This document shows positions 9,002 through 16,722 of a stretch of DNA of 64,000 nt, in pieces. The notes beneath the pieces are model-generated. The model had not been told where the DNA came from. It ran no database searches and saw only the letters and a program-made list of their open reading frames with translations. This DNA is from Marivita sp. (GTDB lineage Bacteria > Pseudomonadota > Alphaproteobacteria > Rhodobacterales > Rhodobacteraceae): the NCBI RefSeq assembly GCF_022763305.1, contig NZ_JALEGT010000051.1, forward strand, positions 24,103 to 88,102, written 5' to 3'. The translations under genes were made by a program, and so were the position numbers. Within the stretch, counting starts at the first letter, position 1. Each line of letters starts with the position of its first letter.

Positions 9002-10039
9002 ATGCGCGCAGCCGTGATCCGGGCGTTCAACGAAGATTTGTCCATCGAAACCGTGGCCGACCCGGCCTGCCCCGAAAACGGCGTCATCCTCAAGGTCGAG
9101 GCCTGCGGCGTCTGCCGGTCGGATTTCCACGGCTGGACGGGCGAACACCCCAAGGTGAAGCCGGGCGACATTCTGGGCCACGAATATTGCGGCACGGTCG
9201 TCGAGGCCGGGACGCAGGCCAAGCACAAGGTGGGCGACCGCCTGATCGCGCCCTTCATTCTGGCCTGCGGCAGCTGCGCGGCCTGTCAGACCGGCGTGTC
9301 CAACACCTGCGCCAGCCAGATCGTGCCGGGCTTCGGCACGCCGGGGGCTTATGCCGAACTGGTGGCGGTGCCGTTCGATCACAACCTCGTTCCGCTGCCT
9401 GCGTCGATGACCCCCGCTCTCGCCGCCGGTCTGGGCTGCCGCGTGACAACCGCCTGGCACGCGCTGACCGACCGCGCCAATGTGCGCGCGGGCGAATGGG
9501 TGGCCATCCACGGCACCGGGGGCATCGGTCTCTCGGCCATGCTTCTGGCCAAGATGCTGGGCGCTCAGGTCGTTGTGGTCGACGTGGTGGACGAAAAGCT
9601 CGACCACGCCAAAAGCCTTGGCGCGGATGCGGCCGTGAACGCAACGACCGAAAACGTCGCCAGCGCGATTCACGACATCACCGGCGGCGGTGCCCATGTC
9701 TCGATCGAGGCGCTGGGAATCGAGGCCACGACCAATGCCTCCATCGACTGCCTGCGCATCCTTGGCCGTCACGTTCAGGTCGGCATGCCCGCGGGCGAAA
9801 CCGGCATGATGAGCGTCAACATGCGCGGCATCTACGGCAAGCAACTGTCTTTCTTCGGCACGCGTGGGATGCCCGCCTGGAAATACCCCACGCTCCTCGA
9901 CATGATCGAACGCGGTCAGGTGGACATCCGTCCTATGGTCTCGCGCGAGGTCACACTGTCGGGGGCCAGCGCCGAACTCGCGGCCATGCGCGGGCCGACC
10001 CCACCGGGAACCGCCGTCATCACGGACTTCACGCGATAG
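9002..10039 (+). CDS. Zinc-dependent alcohol dehydrogenase (MDR family)
   Basis: 345 aa. Catalytic zinc ligands lie in ACGVCRSDFHGW and GHEYCGTV. Structural zinc cysteines are in ACGSCAACQTGVSNTC. The NAD(P)-binding motif is GTGGIGLSAMLLAKMLG with an acidic residue after the next strand (VVDVVDE), favouring NAD+. It oxidises alcohols or reduces aldehydes in the cytoplasm; the substrate cannot be told. GGAGGAG lies at 8989-8995 before the ATG. It is divergent from the DUF1194 gene; a 15-bp dyad CTTTGAG-C-CTCAAAG at 8922-8936 lies in the shared upstream region. Confidence 0.9.
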   Translation: MRAAVIRAFNEDLSIETVADPACPENGVILKVEACGVCRSDFHGWTGEHPKVKPGDILGHEYCGTVVEAGTQAKHKVGDRLIAPFILACGSCAACQTGVSNTCASQIVPGFGTPGAYAELVAVPFDHNLVPLPASMTPALAAGLGCRVTTAWHALTDRANVRAGEWVAIHGTGGIGLSAMLLAKMLGAQVVVVDVVDEKLDHAKSLGADAAVNATTENVASAIHDITGGGAHVSIEALGIEATTNASIDCLRILGRHVQVGMPAGETGMMSVNMRGIYGKQLSFFGTRGMPAWKYPTLLDMIERGQVDIRPMVSREVTLSGASAELAAMRGPTPPGTAVITDFTR

Positions 10040-10062
10040 GTGAAGATCGAACTGTACTGAAT

Positions 10063-10385
10063 TGAAAATGCAGGCTTCTGTTGCCAGGTGCCTGCGAACC
10101 CCGCCTTACGCTGCTAGGCGCAAGGGCTTAAAGATCGGTAGATCCGACTGCTTACGCAGCCATTGCCACCGGAGCATGGTTGTCATTTGCAACTATACTG
10201 TTTGAACCGATAACGGTGGTATCTCACCGGGACAAAGCTAACGTGTTTAGACGTTCGTCGATCCTGTTTCGGCCCCATGATCCTGCAAATGACAGGGTGT
10301 TGGTGGAGCCGCCGGGTACCGCCCCCGGGTCCGAGCCGCTTATTGAACGCGCGTTTATGTCCATAGTCCCCGAAGGAACACTAGG
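10063..10385 (-). ncRNA. ssrA: Permuted two-piece tmRNA
   Basis: Transfer-messenger RNA on the minus strand in the circularly permuted alphaproteobacterial form. The acceptor piece comes first and ends with GGCTCCACCA (its last A at 10301). A short spacer follows, then the coding piece begins GGGGCCGAAACAGGATCGAC at 10276. GGGGCCG and CGGCTCC pair to make the tRNA-like acceptor stem with one wobble. The tag reading frame is at 10190-10152 and encodes ANDNHAPVAMAA followed by TAA. The outer boundaries are approximate. The RNA rescues stalled ribosomes; SspB at 7623-8123 delivers tagged products to ClpXP. Confidence 0.93.
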
Positions 10386-10475
10386 AATATCGGGCTTTTG
10401 CAGCGCAAATTCAAGGGGCATCTGGCGCAATCGCACGAGCTGGCGCATGATGCGCCAAGCAAGAGGATCATGCCG

Positions 10476-11078
10476 ATGAGCGACACACAGACCGTGTCCT
10501 TCACCCAGATGAAGGATGGCACCAAGGAAGACTACGAGCTTCTGGAAAAGCTGGAAAAACCGTATCTTGCCCTCACCCCGGACCGCGTTCTGGACGAGCT
10601 GCGCCGTCAGGGCGAAACCACCCTCGAAGGCTACCGCATCACCCGTCTGCAGCACGGGCTGCAATCGGCGACCCGTGCGGAAAACGACGGTGCCGATCTC
10701 GACTGGATCGTGGCTGCCCTTCTGCATGATGTCGGCGACGGGCTGGCCCCGCAGAACCACGACCGCTTTTCCGCCGAGGTGATCCGCCCCTTCGTCCGCT
10801 GGGAGGTTGCGTGGGTTGTCGAACATCACGGCATCTTCCAGATGCTCTACTACGGCCACCACTACGGCTGGGACCGTAACGCGCGGGACCGGTTCAAGGA
10901 CCATCCCTGCTTCCAGTCCTGCGCCGATTTCTGCGAACGCTGGGACCAGTCGTCGTTTGACCCCGACTACCCGATGCAGCCGCTCGACCATTTCGAACCG
11001 ATGGTCCGCGAGGTCTTCGCCCGCAAGGCGTATGACCCGGCTGTGATCCGCGAAGGCATTGTGGTTGGCCTGCCGTGA
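10476..11078 (+). CDS. HD-domain protein, PhnZ-like putative diiron oxygenase
   Basis: 200 aa. HD-superfamily metal ligands can be placed at His60 (RLQHGLQSATRAE), His84-Asp85 (AALLHDVGDG), His95 and His117/118 (WVVEHHG). The H-to-HD spacing of 24 and the general layout resemble PhnZ/TmpB, mixed-valent diiron oxygenases that cleave aminophosphonate C-P bonds, more than HD phosphohydrolases. The substrate is unknown and no phosphonate genes are nearby. The second of two ATGs is chosen because AGAGGA lies 8 nt before it. The stop overlaps the GTG start of the Crp/Fnr gene by 4 bp, so the two are coupled. Confidence 0.7.
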   Translation: MSDTQTVSFTQMKDGTKEDYELLEKLEKPYLALTPDRVLDELRRQGETTLEGYRITRLQHGLQSATRAENDGADLDWIVAALLHDVGDGLAPQNHDRFSAEVIRPFVRWEVAWVVEHHGIFQMLYYGHHYGWDRNARDRFKDHPCFQSCADFCERWDQSSFDPDYPMQPLDHFEPMVREVFARKAYDPAVIREGIVVGLP

Positions 11079-11662
11079 CGGGGACCCGGGTATTTACCGC
11101 CCAACAGGGCAAGACCCTGTTCCAGCCCGGTCAGGAGTGCCCCGGATTTCTCGACCTGACGAAAGGGTCGATCAAGGTGATGCTGACCGGCGCGTCGGGG
11201 CGTGAAGTGGTGCTTTACCGCGTGCGTCCCGGAGAGGTTTGCCTGCAGACCTTTTCCTGCCTCGTGGACGGCCACACCTACGGCGCCGAAGGCATCGTCG
11301 AGACGGACATCGAAGGCACGTTGATTCCCGCAAGCCTGTTCCGTCAGCAGATGGAGACCGACTCCACCTTCCGCCAGAAAGTGCTCAGTTCCGTGGCGCT
11401 GCGCTTTTCGGAATACCAGCAACTGGTCGAAGACGTCGCCCTCACCGGCTTTGACGCGCGTCTGGCCAAGGCACTGATGCGGCTGGCCGACACAAGCGGA
11501 ATCGTGCATGCCGCACTGGCCGCCGAAACCGCCTCGGGCCGCGCCTATGTCACCCGGCGGCTGGCGGTGTTCGCGGAGAAAGGCGTGGTCGAACAATTGC
11601 CGGACGGCATCGCCATCCGGGACAAACGCGCGTTGGAACAGATTGCCGCAGATCCCCGGTGA
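11075..11662 (+). CDS. Crp/Fnr-family transcriptional regulator
   Basis: 195 aa, GTG start overlapping the previous stop (GTGA). The N-terminal cupin (residues 10-105) shows FLDLTKGSIKVMLTG, GREVVLYRVRPGEV and GAEGIVETDIEG. A dimer helix and a winged helix-turn-helix follow, with the recognition helix in SGRAYVTRRLAVFAEKGVV. Fnr-type N-terminal iron-sulfur cysteines are absent, but Cys22, Cys56 and Cys62 lie in the sensor domain. With the DUF2892 gene just downstream, a setting often seen with rhodanese and sulfur genes, a redox or persulfide signal is possible but unproven. Its target may include this small operon. Confidence 0.8.
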   Translation: MTGTRVFTAQQGKTLFQPGQECPGFLDLTKGSIKVMLTGASGREVVLYRVRPGEVCLQTFSCLVDGHTYGAEGIVETDIEGTLIPASLFRQQMETDSTFRQKVLSSVALRFSEYQQLVEDVALTGFDARLAKALMRLADTSGIVHAALAAETASGRAYVTRRLAVFAEKGVVEQLPDGIAIRDKRALEQIAADPR

Positions 11663-11730
11663 CTCTGTCACCGTCCGACGCGCTCCTCCTTTGCTAACCT
11701 TCCCTCAGGAGCATGAAAAGGAGACCCATC

Positions 11731-11925
11731 ATGACCAAGAACGAAGGAACCATCGACCGCGCGCTGCGTGTGATTGTCGGCCTTGTCCTGCTGTCGCTTG
11801 TCTTTATCGGACCGCAGACCATGTGGGGACTGATCGGCATCGTGCCGCTGGCCACCGGCCTGATCGGCATCTGCCCTCTGTATTCGATCCTCGGCATCAA
11901 CACCTGCCCGGTGAAATCGCGCTGA
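11731..11925 (+). CDS. DUF2892 (YgaP-type) small membrane protein
   Basis: 64 aa with two membrane segments (LRVIVGLVLLSLVFIGP and the stretch around PLATGLIGICPLYSILG). The ending GICPLYSILGINTC is the DUF2892 hallmark, also found as the membrane part of the rhodanese YgaP. No rhodanese domain is attached here. The ATG at 11731 has AAGGAG at 11718-11723; an upstream in-frame ATG at 11713 overlaps that site and is not used. It probably belongs to the same transcript as the Crp/Fnr gene 68 bp upstream. Confidence 0.8.
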   Translation: MTKNEGTIDRALRVIVGLVLLSLVFIGPQTMWGLIGIVPLATGLIGICPLYSILGINTCPVKSR

Positions 11926-11995
11926 CCCTCGGTTTGACCGAGAGTCACACAACTTGTGATTGGACCGACCGTGATTGGTTGGGCATGCTGACGGT

Positions 11996-12796
11996 ATGAA
12001 AACTGTCCTTGCCCTTCTGATCGCGGTCGCGCTCGTTGTTCCGCGCGTCTCCAAGGCTGAAGAGATCGAAGTCGATCTCGAACTGGTGTTGATGGTCGAC
12101 GTGTCGCGGTCCATGACCGAACGCGAGCTTGAGATTCAGCGCAAGGGGTATGCCGAAGCACTGCGCTCGGACGCGGTGTTCGCGGCACTGCAATCGGGGC
12201 TGCTGCAGACCGTCGCCGTCACCTATGTCGAATGGGCCGGCACACAGGAAGTCGTGATCGACTGGCGGCTTCTGCACACCCGCGAAGACCTTGACGCCTT
12301 TGCCGAAATCCTCACCTCGCGCTTTGACCCCGCGCTGCGCCGCACCTCGATTTCCGAGGCGCTGATCTTTGGCGCGCGGCTGATCGAAAGCAACGAATAC
12401 AAGGGCTTGCGGCGCGTCATTGACATATCCGGTGATGGCCCGAACAATCAGGGTCGCGCCGTGGCTGTCGCCAGAGACACCGTCCTGTCAAAGGGCATCA
12501 TCATCAACGGCCTGCCTCTTCTGACCCGCGAAGGCATGGACAGCGCCTGGCATCTCGACAATCTCGACATCTATTATGAAAGCTGCGTTATCGGCGGACC
12601 GGGATCGTTTGTCATTCCGGTCTTCGACTGGGACGATTTCGCCGAAGCGGTGCAGCGCAAGCTGGTGCTGGAAATGGTGTCGAACCCGCCCGAGGCACAG
12701 ATCATTCCCGCGCAATCGATCCGCCTTGACCCGACAGACTGCCTGATTGGTGAAAAAATCTGGCAGGACCGCCGCCGCTACTGGGACAGCCCCTGA
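11996..12796 (+). CDS. DUF1194 secreted protein, second copy
   Basis: 266 aa with a signal peptide (MKTVLALLIAVALVVPRVSKA). The mature domain starts with LELVLMVDVSRSMTERELE (VWA-like DxSxS). It continues with the DUF1194 blocks TYVEWAG, RTSISEALIFGA and RRVIDISGDGPNNQGR. Compared with the copy at 8219-8866 it has an extra C-terminal part (CVIGGPGSFVIPVFDWDDFA onwards) that other members also carry, so this is the fuller form. Function is unknown. Its 3' end overlaps the convergent DUF4345 gene by 19 bp. Confidence 0.82.
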   Translation: MKTVLALLIAVALVVPRVSKAEEIEVDLELVLMVDVSRSMTERELEIQRKGYAEALRSDAVFAALQSGLLQTVAVTYVEWAGTQEVVIDWRLLHTREDLDAFAEILTSRFDPALRRTSISEALIFGARLIESNEYKGLRRVIDISGDGPNNQGRAVAVARDTVLSKGIIINGLPLLTREGMDSAWHLDNLDIYYESCVIGGPGSFVIPVFDWDDFAEAVQRKLVLEMVSNPPEAQIIPAQSIRLDPTDCLIGEKIWQDRRRYWDSP

Positions 12797-13152
12797 GCCC
12801 CCGGAAGGTTGACGATCAGCAACCAAGCCGCGAACACTGCCTCGAACAGGAAATAGAGATGCGCCTTGGGAAAGGGCGGCTTGTCGAGCAACAGCGACAA
12901 CCCGCGCCCGAGCCCCGCACCCAGATAGACAAACCCCATCATCGCATAGGCCCAAGGCGTGCCCAGCCAAAGGCACGCGGCGCCCACGATCACGAACATG
13001 CCACCCACCGAAGCGCGCAGTTCCGACAGACCCATCGTGGTCTCGCCAGTCTTCAAGTCCAGCACTCCGGCCGTATAGCGCGGTGCCAGCATCCCGAACG
13101 CGCCCAGCGCGATGGTCAGAATGGCAGCAACGATGTTGAGAATGTCAATCAT
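12778..13152 (-). CDS. DUF4345-like small integral membrane protein
   Basis: 124 aa with four hydrophobic segments: an N-terminal one (ILNIVAAILTIALGAFGML), two in the middle (VGGMFVIVGAACLWLG and YAMMGFVYLGAGLGRGLSLL) and one near the end (YFLFEAVFAAWLLIVN). The pattern LRASVGGMFV...LGRGLSLL is typical of DUF4345-type proteins, which have no known function. The start at 13152 (MIDILNIV) is preferred to longer options that lack similarity. The last 19 bp overlap the end of the convergent DUF1194 gene. Confidence 0.65.
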   Translation of the reverse strand: MIDILNIVAAILTIALGAFGMLAPRYTAGVLDLKTGETTMGLSELRASVGGMFVIVGAACLWLGTPWAYAMMGFVYLGAGLGRGLSLLLDKPPFPKAHLYFLFEAVFAAWLLIVNLPGAQGLSQ

Positions 13153-13411
13153 AAGGTCTCCGGTGGTGGGGCTGGCTCGGGTGTGATCCGATGTTTCGCA
13201 AAACCTAGCAGCGCACGGCGGTCCGACAATCCCGTGTCCGACGCAGCACCGCGCGCAGCATGGCTTCAACACCGCCGGCCACGGCACGGATCCTCACCAG
13301 CGTCACACTTTTTTGTGAGCGATTTCAGCCCTCTCTTGAAGCGGAATCCGGCCTTTCCAATTTCAGCAGCGCGTCAGGGGATGGGCCTCTGACATCAGAC
13401 AGAAGGAGACG

Positions 13412-13660
13412 ATGGAAATGCGTCGTGTAGCAGTTGGTGCAATGCTTGCCGCTCTGTTCGCGGCACCGACGTTTGCAGCGATTTCGGAATATGACACCGA
13501 TGGGGACAACCTCGTGTCGTTCGACGAAATGGTCGTTGCTTACCCGGACCTCACGGAAGACCTTTTTGCGCAGATCGACACCAGCACCGACGGGCTGGTG
13601 GATGAGGCCGAACTGACGGCCGCGCTCGAGGCCAACCTGATCGTCAAACCCGCCGAATAA
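13412..13660 (+). CDS. Secreted EF-hand calcium-binding protein
   Basis: 82 aa with a signal peptide (RRVAVGAMLAALFAAPTFAA). Two EF-hand loops can be read. The first is DTDGDNLVSFDE at residues 28-39, with acidic ligands at positions 1, 3, 5 and 12. The second is DTSTDGLVDEAE at residues 56-67, with Asp, Ser, Asp, Asp and Glu ligands. The protein is probably periplasmic or secreted and binds calcium. AAGGAG lies at 13401-13406. It is followed 40 bp on by a small membrane protein gene on the same strand. The partner and role are unknown. Confidence 0.8.
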   Translation: MEMRRVAVGAMLAALFAAPTFAAISEYDTDGDNLVSFDEMVVAYPDLTEDLFAQIDTSTDGLVDEAELTAALEANLIVKPAE

Positions 13661-13700
13661 CCGGCGTTTTTTGCAACGGATGACACCAAGAGGCATTCCC

Positions 13701-13868
13701 ATGTCGATGAACATCACGGTCCCGAAGGTCACCAACTGGTGGGCGTGGGGTGGCGGTGCAGCGGTTCTGGCTGCACTGATCGCCGCCGCTGTCTGGGGGT
13801 TCGATCTGTGGGGCAGCGGTTCGACCGCAGAAGAGACCGCTCCGGCGGTCGTCGAAGACTCGCAATAA
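13701..13868 (+). CDS. Small single-span membrane protein
   Basis: 55 aa. A short N-terminal stretch (MSMNITVPKVTNWWAW), one membrane segment (GGGAAVLAALIAAAVWGF, about residues 18-35) and an acidic tail (AEETAPAVVEDSQ). No family was recognised. It follows the EF-hand gene by 40 bp on the same strand and is followed by a strong stem-loop, so the two could form a short transcript. No strong ribosome-binding site is seen, so reality of the gene is moderately supported. Confidence 0.5.
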   Translation: MSMNITVPKVTNWWAWGGGAAVLAALIAAAVWGFDLWGSGSTAEETAPAVVEDSQ

Positions 13869-13881
13869 CGGCACGATGATC

Positions 13882-13909
13882 GGTTCCGCCGGCCCGGATC
13901 GGCGGAACC
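13882..13909 (+). terminator. Stem-loop after small membrane protein gene
   Basis: Perfect 9-bp stem GGTTCCGCC / GGCGGAACC with a 10-nt loop, starting 14 bp after the preceding stop codon. There is no U-run, so it is either a weak or Rho-assisted terminator or a 3' stabiliser. Confidence 0.5.
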
Positions 13910-13993
13910 ACCCGCTGCGCCAGACGGGCACCAAACATTTGGCGCATTTCTGCGGCACTGTTACACTCGCCCAAAAGCAAGAGCAGTCCGCCC

Positions 13994-15256
13994 ATGTCCG
14001 CCTCGCCCCAGACCGTGCGCCGCCGCAAGGTGTTCTACATTCCCGGCTACGACCCGTTCCCGCCCCGCCGGTATCGGGAACTGTACCGCACCGAAGGGGC
14101 CAAGCAGGCCGAGATCTCGGGCTACGGTCTGCATGTCGAGGCCAGCCTGCAGGGTGGCACCTATAGCTGGCACGCCTCGGCCCTGATCTACGACACCCGC
14201 GTCACCGCCGATTTCGAGGTCCTGCTCTGGTCCGACATCGTGCGCGACAGCATGTCGAACAGCATTCCCGGCACCTATTGGCAACTGATCCGCACAAGCT
14301 GGATCTACATCGCCAGCGGCACCCTGCGCCGACTTGCTGTGCTGCCCAAAGGCCCGCTGGCGGCAGCCCTCTACCCCATCGGCGTGCTGATCCTGCAACT
14401 GCTGGCGGCGCTGCTGGCCGCGCATCTGGTGGGCTGGGGCCTCAGCACCCTGTTCGGGGCCGCGACCCTCTGGGCCATCGGCCCCGGTGCGATCCTCAAC
14501 TGGACGACATCGCTGCTTTACTGGACACCGTTCTTCGTCATCGTTGTGCTTGTCGTGCGCTGGTTCAAAGCGCAGGACCGCCGCATCTATGCCTATTACC
14601 TGATGCACGATTACGCCTTTTCCGCAGGCCACAAAGGCGCAACTCCGCCCGCGCTGCAGACCCGGCTGGACGAGTTCCGCGGCATCATCGGCACCGCCCT
14701 TCTTCAGGACTATGACGAGGTGCTGGTCGTCGGCCATTCCTCGGGCGCGCATCTCGCCGTGTCGATCCTTGCCGACATCCTGCGCGACAACCCCAACCTG
14801 CCCGCGCGCCCTGCGCTATCCTTCCTCAGCATCGGCCATGTGATCCCCATGGTGTCTTTCCTGCCCGACGCCTGGGAATTGCGCCGCGATCTGCAAGCTC
14901 TGTCGGAACAGGACGACATCGTCTGGATCGACGTCACGGCCCAGGGCGACGGCTGCTGTTTTCCGCTCTGTGACCCGGTCGGCGTGTCGGGTGTTGCCAC
15001 CCTCGACAAGCAATGGCCGGTGGTTTTCTCGGCGCAGTTTTCCAGAACGATGGCGCCAGAGCGGTGGGCAGCGCAGCGACGGCAGTATTTCAAGCTGCAT
15101 TTCCAGTATCTCTGCGCCTTCGAGAACCCGCTCGACTACGACTATTTCCAGATCACCGCAGGCCCGCGCACCCTTGGCCAGCGCTACGCCACCCGCGCGC
15201 CCTCGCCCAGCCGGATCGACGTGCCGGTGTCGAAATACACGAACACCGCCCCGTGA
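13994..15256 (+). CDS. Membrane-anchored alpha/beta-hydrolase-like protein
   Basis: 420 aa. The N-terminal part (KVFYIPGYDPFPPRRYREL) starts like a hydrolase strand with an oxyanion region. Two membrane segments follow at about residues 122-150 and 175-190. The C-terminal part holds the nucleophile elbow VLVVGHSSGAHLAVSILADI with Ser249 (GHSSG), then FLSIGHVIPMV. This suggests a serine hydrolase with an inserted membrane hairpin; the family was not recognised by name. The stop codon overlaps the GTG start of the P450 gene by 4 bp, so the two are coupled and may act on one hydrophobic substrate. Confidence 0.7.
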   Translation: MSASPQTVRRRKVFYIPGYDPFPPRRYRELYRTEGAKQAEISGYGLHVEASLQGGTYSWHASALIYDTRVTADFEVLLWSDIVRDSMSNSIPGTYWQLIRTSWIYIASGTLRRLAVLPKGPLAAALYPIGVLILQLLAALLAAHLVGWGLSTLFGAATLWAIGPGAILNWTTSLLYWTPFFVIVVLVVRWFKAQDRRIYAYYLMHDYAFSAGHKGATPPALQTRLDEFRGIIGTALLQDYDEVLVVGHSSGAHLAVSILADILRDNPNLPARPALSFLSIGHVIPMVSFLPDAWELRRDLQALSEQDDIVWIDVTAQGDGCCFPLCDPVGVSGVATLDKQWPVVFSAQFSRTMAPERWAAQRRQYFKLHFQYLCAFENPLDYDYFQITAGPRTLGQRYATRAPSPSRIDVPVSKYTNTAP

Positions 15257-16635
15257 TCCCGCCCAAACCCATATCGCGCCCCGACCGCGTGTCGCTCTGT
15301 CGCTATCTGAAACTGTTCCGGCAGGACATCCTGTCGGCCCAACCCGAACGGCTTTACGGCGCGTGGATGGCCGAGTTCCGCACGCCGTTCTTTCGCTCCT
15401 ACCTCGCCAATGATCCCGGTTTGGTGCAGACCATCCTGCGCGACCGGCCGCGCGATTTTCCGAAATCCGACCGCATCGGAGAAGGTCTGCGTCCGCTCCT
15501 CGGTCAATCGGTCTTCCTGACCAATGGCCCCGTCTGGGACCACCAGCGCCGCATCATCGACCCGGCTTTCGAGCGTGGACGCCTCACGCAGTCACTGCCC
15601 GCCATGTGGGACGCCGGTCAGGCAATGGTGGCCCGTGTGCTGGACCAGATCGGCCAAGGCACAGAGATCGAGATCGAGATCGAGGAAATCGCCAGCCACG
15701 CCGCTGCCGACGTGATTTTCCGCACGCTGTTTTCCATCCCCATCGAAGACGCCATTGCATCCCAGGTCTTCCACGAATTCCGCGCCTATCAACGCAGCCA
15801 GCCGATCCTCAACCTTGCCGCCTTCGTGCCCCTGCCCCGCTGGTTCCCGCGATTTCACCGGCCCGAGACCAAACGCGCCGCAACGCGCATCCGCGCGCTT
15901 ATCACGCAACTGGTAGACGCACGGCGCGAGGCCATCGCAAACGGCACCGCGCCCGATGATCTGGCCACCCGGATCATGACCACCCCCGACCCCGAAACCG
16001 GGCAATGCTTTACCGCAGCCGAGATGGTCGATCAGGTGGCGATCTTCTTCCTCGCCGGTCACGAGACCAGCGCCAGCGCCTTGGGCTGGGCACTCTATTG
16101 CTGTGCAGCAGCCCCCGATTGGCAGGACCGGATCGCGCTGGAAGCCGCCGCATTGACCGATCCGAAAGAGGTCAAACGCCTGACCACCAGCCGCGACGTG
16201 TTCCGCGAAACGCTGCGCCTGTACCCGCCTGTCCCGATGATGGTGCGCGAAACCACACGGCCCGAGACCTTCCGCAAACGCGCCATCCCGAAAGCCGCGC
16301 AGCTTGTGCTCAGCCCGTGGCACCTGCACCGCCACATACGGCTGTGGGACAATCCCGACGCCTTCGACCCGACCCGCTGGCAATCCGACGACACCCGCCA
16401 ATCCGCCCGCGACGCCTATATGCCGTTCAGCGCCGGCCCCCGCGTCTGTCCCGGCGCGGGTTTTGCAATGGCCGAGGGCCCGCTGCTTCTGTCGCTGCTC
16501 CTGCGTGCGGTCGAAGTCGCACCCGTCCCCGGCAAACCGCCCCACCCCGTCGCCCATCTCACCGTGCGTGCCCGCGATGGCATCTGGCTGAGGGCGCAGC
16601 CTCGGCGCAGACCGGACACAGGCGCGAAAGGTTAG
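15253..16635 (+). CDS. Cytochrome P450
   Basis: 460 aa from the GTG at 15253. The oxygen-binding I-helix motif is FFLAGHETSAS (AGHET at 268-272), the K-helix ExxR is ETLR (319-322), and the heme-binding loop is PFSAGPRVCPGAGFA with Cys399. No signal or membrane anchor is visible and the protein lacks fused redox domains, so it needs a separate ferredoxin and reductase, not found here. The general look is of the long-chain/CYP4-like group; the substrate is unknown. Coupled to the upstream hydrolase by a GTGA overlap. Its stop codon lies inside the operator of the aldolase gene. Confidence 0.92.
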   Translation: MIPPKPISRPDRVSLCRYLKLFRQDILSAQPERLYGAWMAEFRTPFFRSYLANDPGLVQTILRDRPRDFPKSDRIGEGLRPLLGQSVFLTNGPVWDHQRRIIDPAFERGRLTQSLPAMWDAGQAMVARVLDQIGQGTEIEIEIEEIASHAAADVIFRTLFSIPIEDAIASQVFHEFRAYQRSQPILNLAAFVPLPRWFPRFHRPETKRAATRIRALITQLVDARREAIANGTAPDDLATRIMTTPDPETGQCFTAAEMVDQVAIFFLAGHETSASALGWALYCCAAAPDWQDRIALEAAALTDPKEVKRLTTSRDVFRETLRLYPPVPMMVRETTRPETFRKRAIPKAAQLVLSPWHLHRHIRLWDNPDAFDPTRWQSDDTRQSARDAYMPFSAGPRVCPGAGFAMAEGPLLLSLLLRAVEVAPVPGKPPHPVAHLTVRARDGIWLRAQPRRRPDTGAKG

Positions 16636-16643
16636 CGCTAACC
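16630..16643. promoter_or_regulatory. LacI-family operator, CceR-like, before aldolase gene
   Basis: Perfect 14-bp palindrome GGTTAGCGCTAACC, 80 bp before the aldolase start and 22 bp before a TTGACA hexamer at 16665-16670. The core GTTAGCGCTAAC has the form of LacI-family operators. In Rhodobacter sphaeroides the LacI-type regulator CceR binds TGTTA-N4-TAACA sites in front of central carbon genes. The site overlaps the P450 stop codon. Confidence 0.7.
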
Positions 16644-16722
16644 GTCTGGCGAACCTCTATCTTTTTGACAAAGGCTGATCTAGGACAGCCTCAACCACAC
16701 CATTCCAGATTGGGGATCTCAC

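Noticed and set aside
10180-10479. Open frame over the ssrA region
   Set aside because: The sequence is explained by the permuted tmRNA with acceptor stem, CCA end and tag frame.
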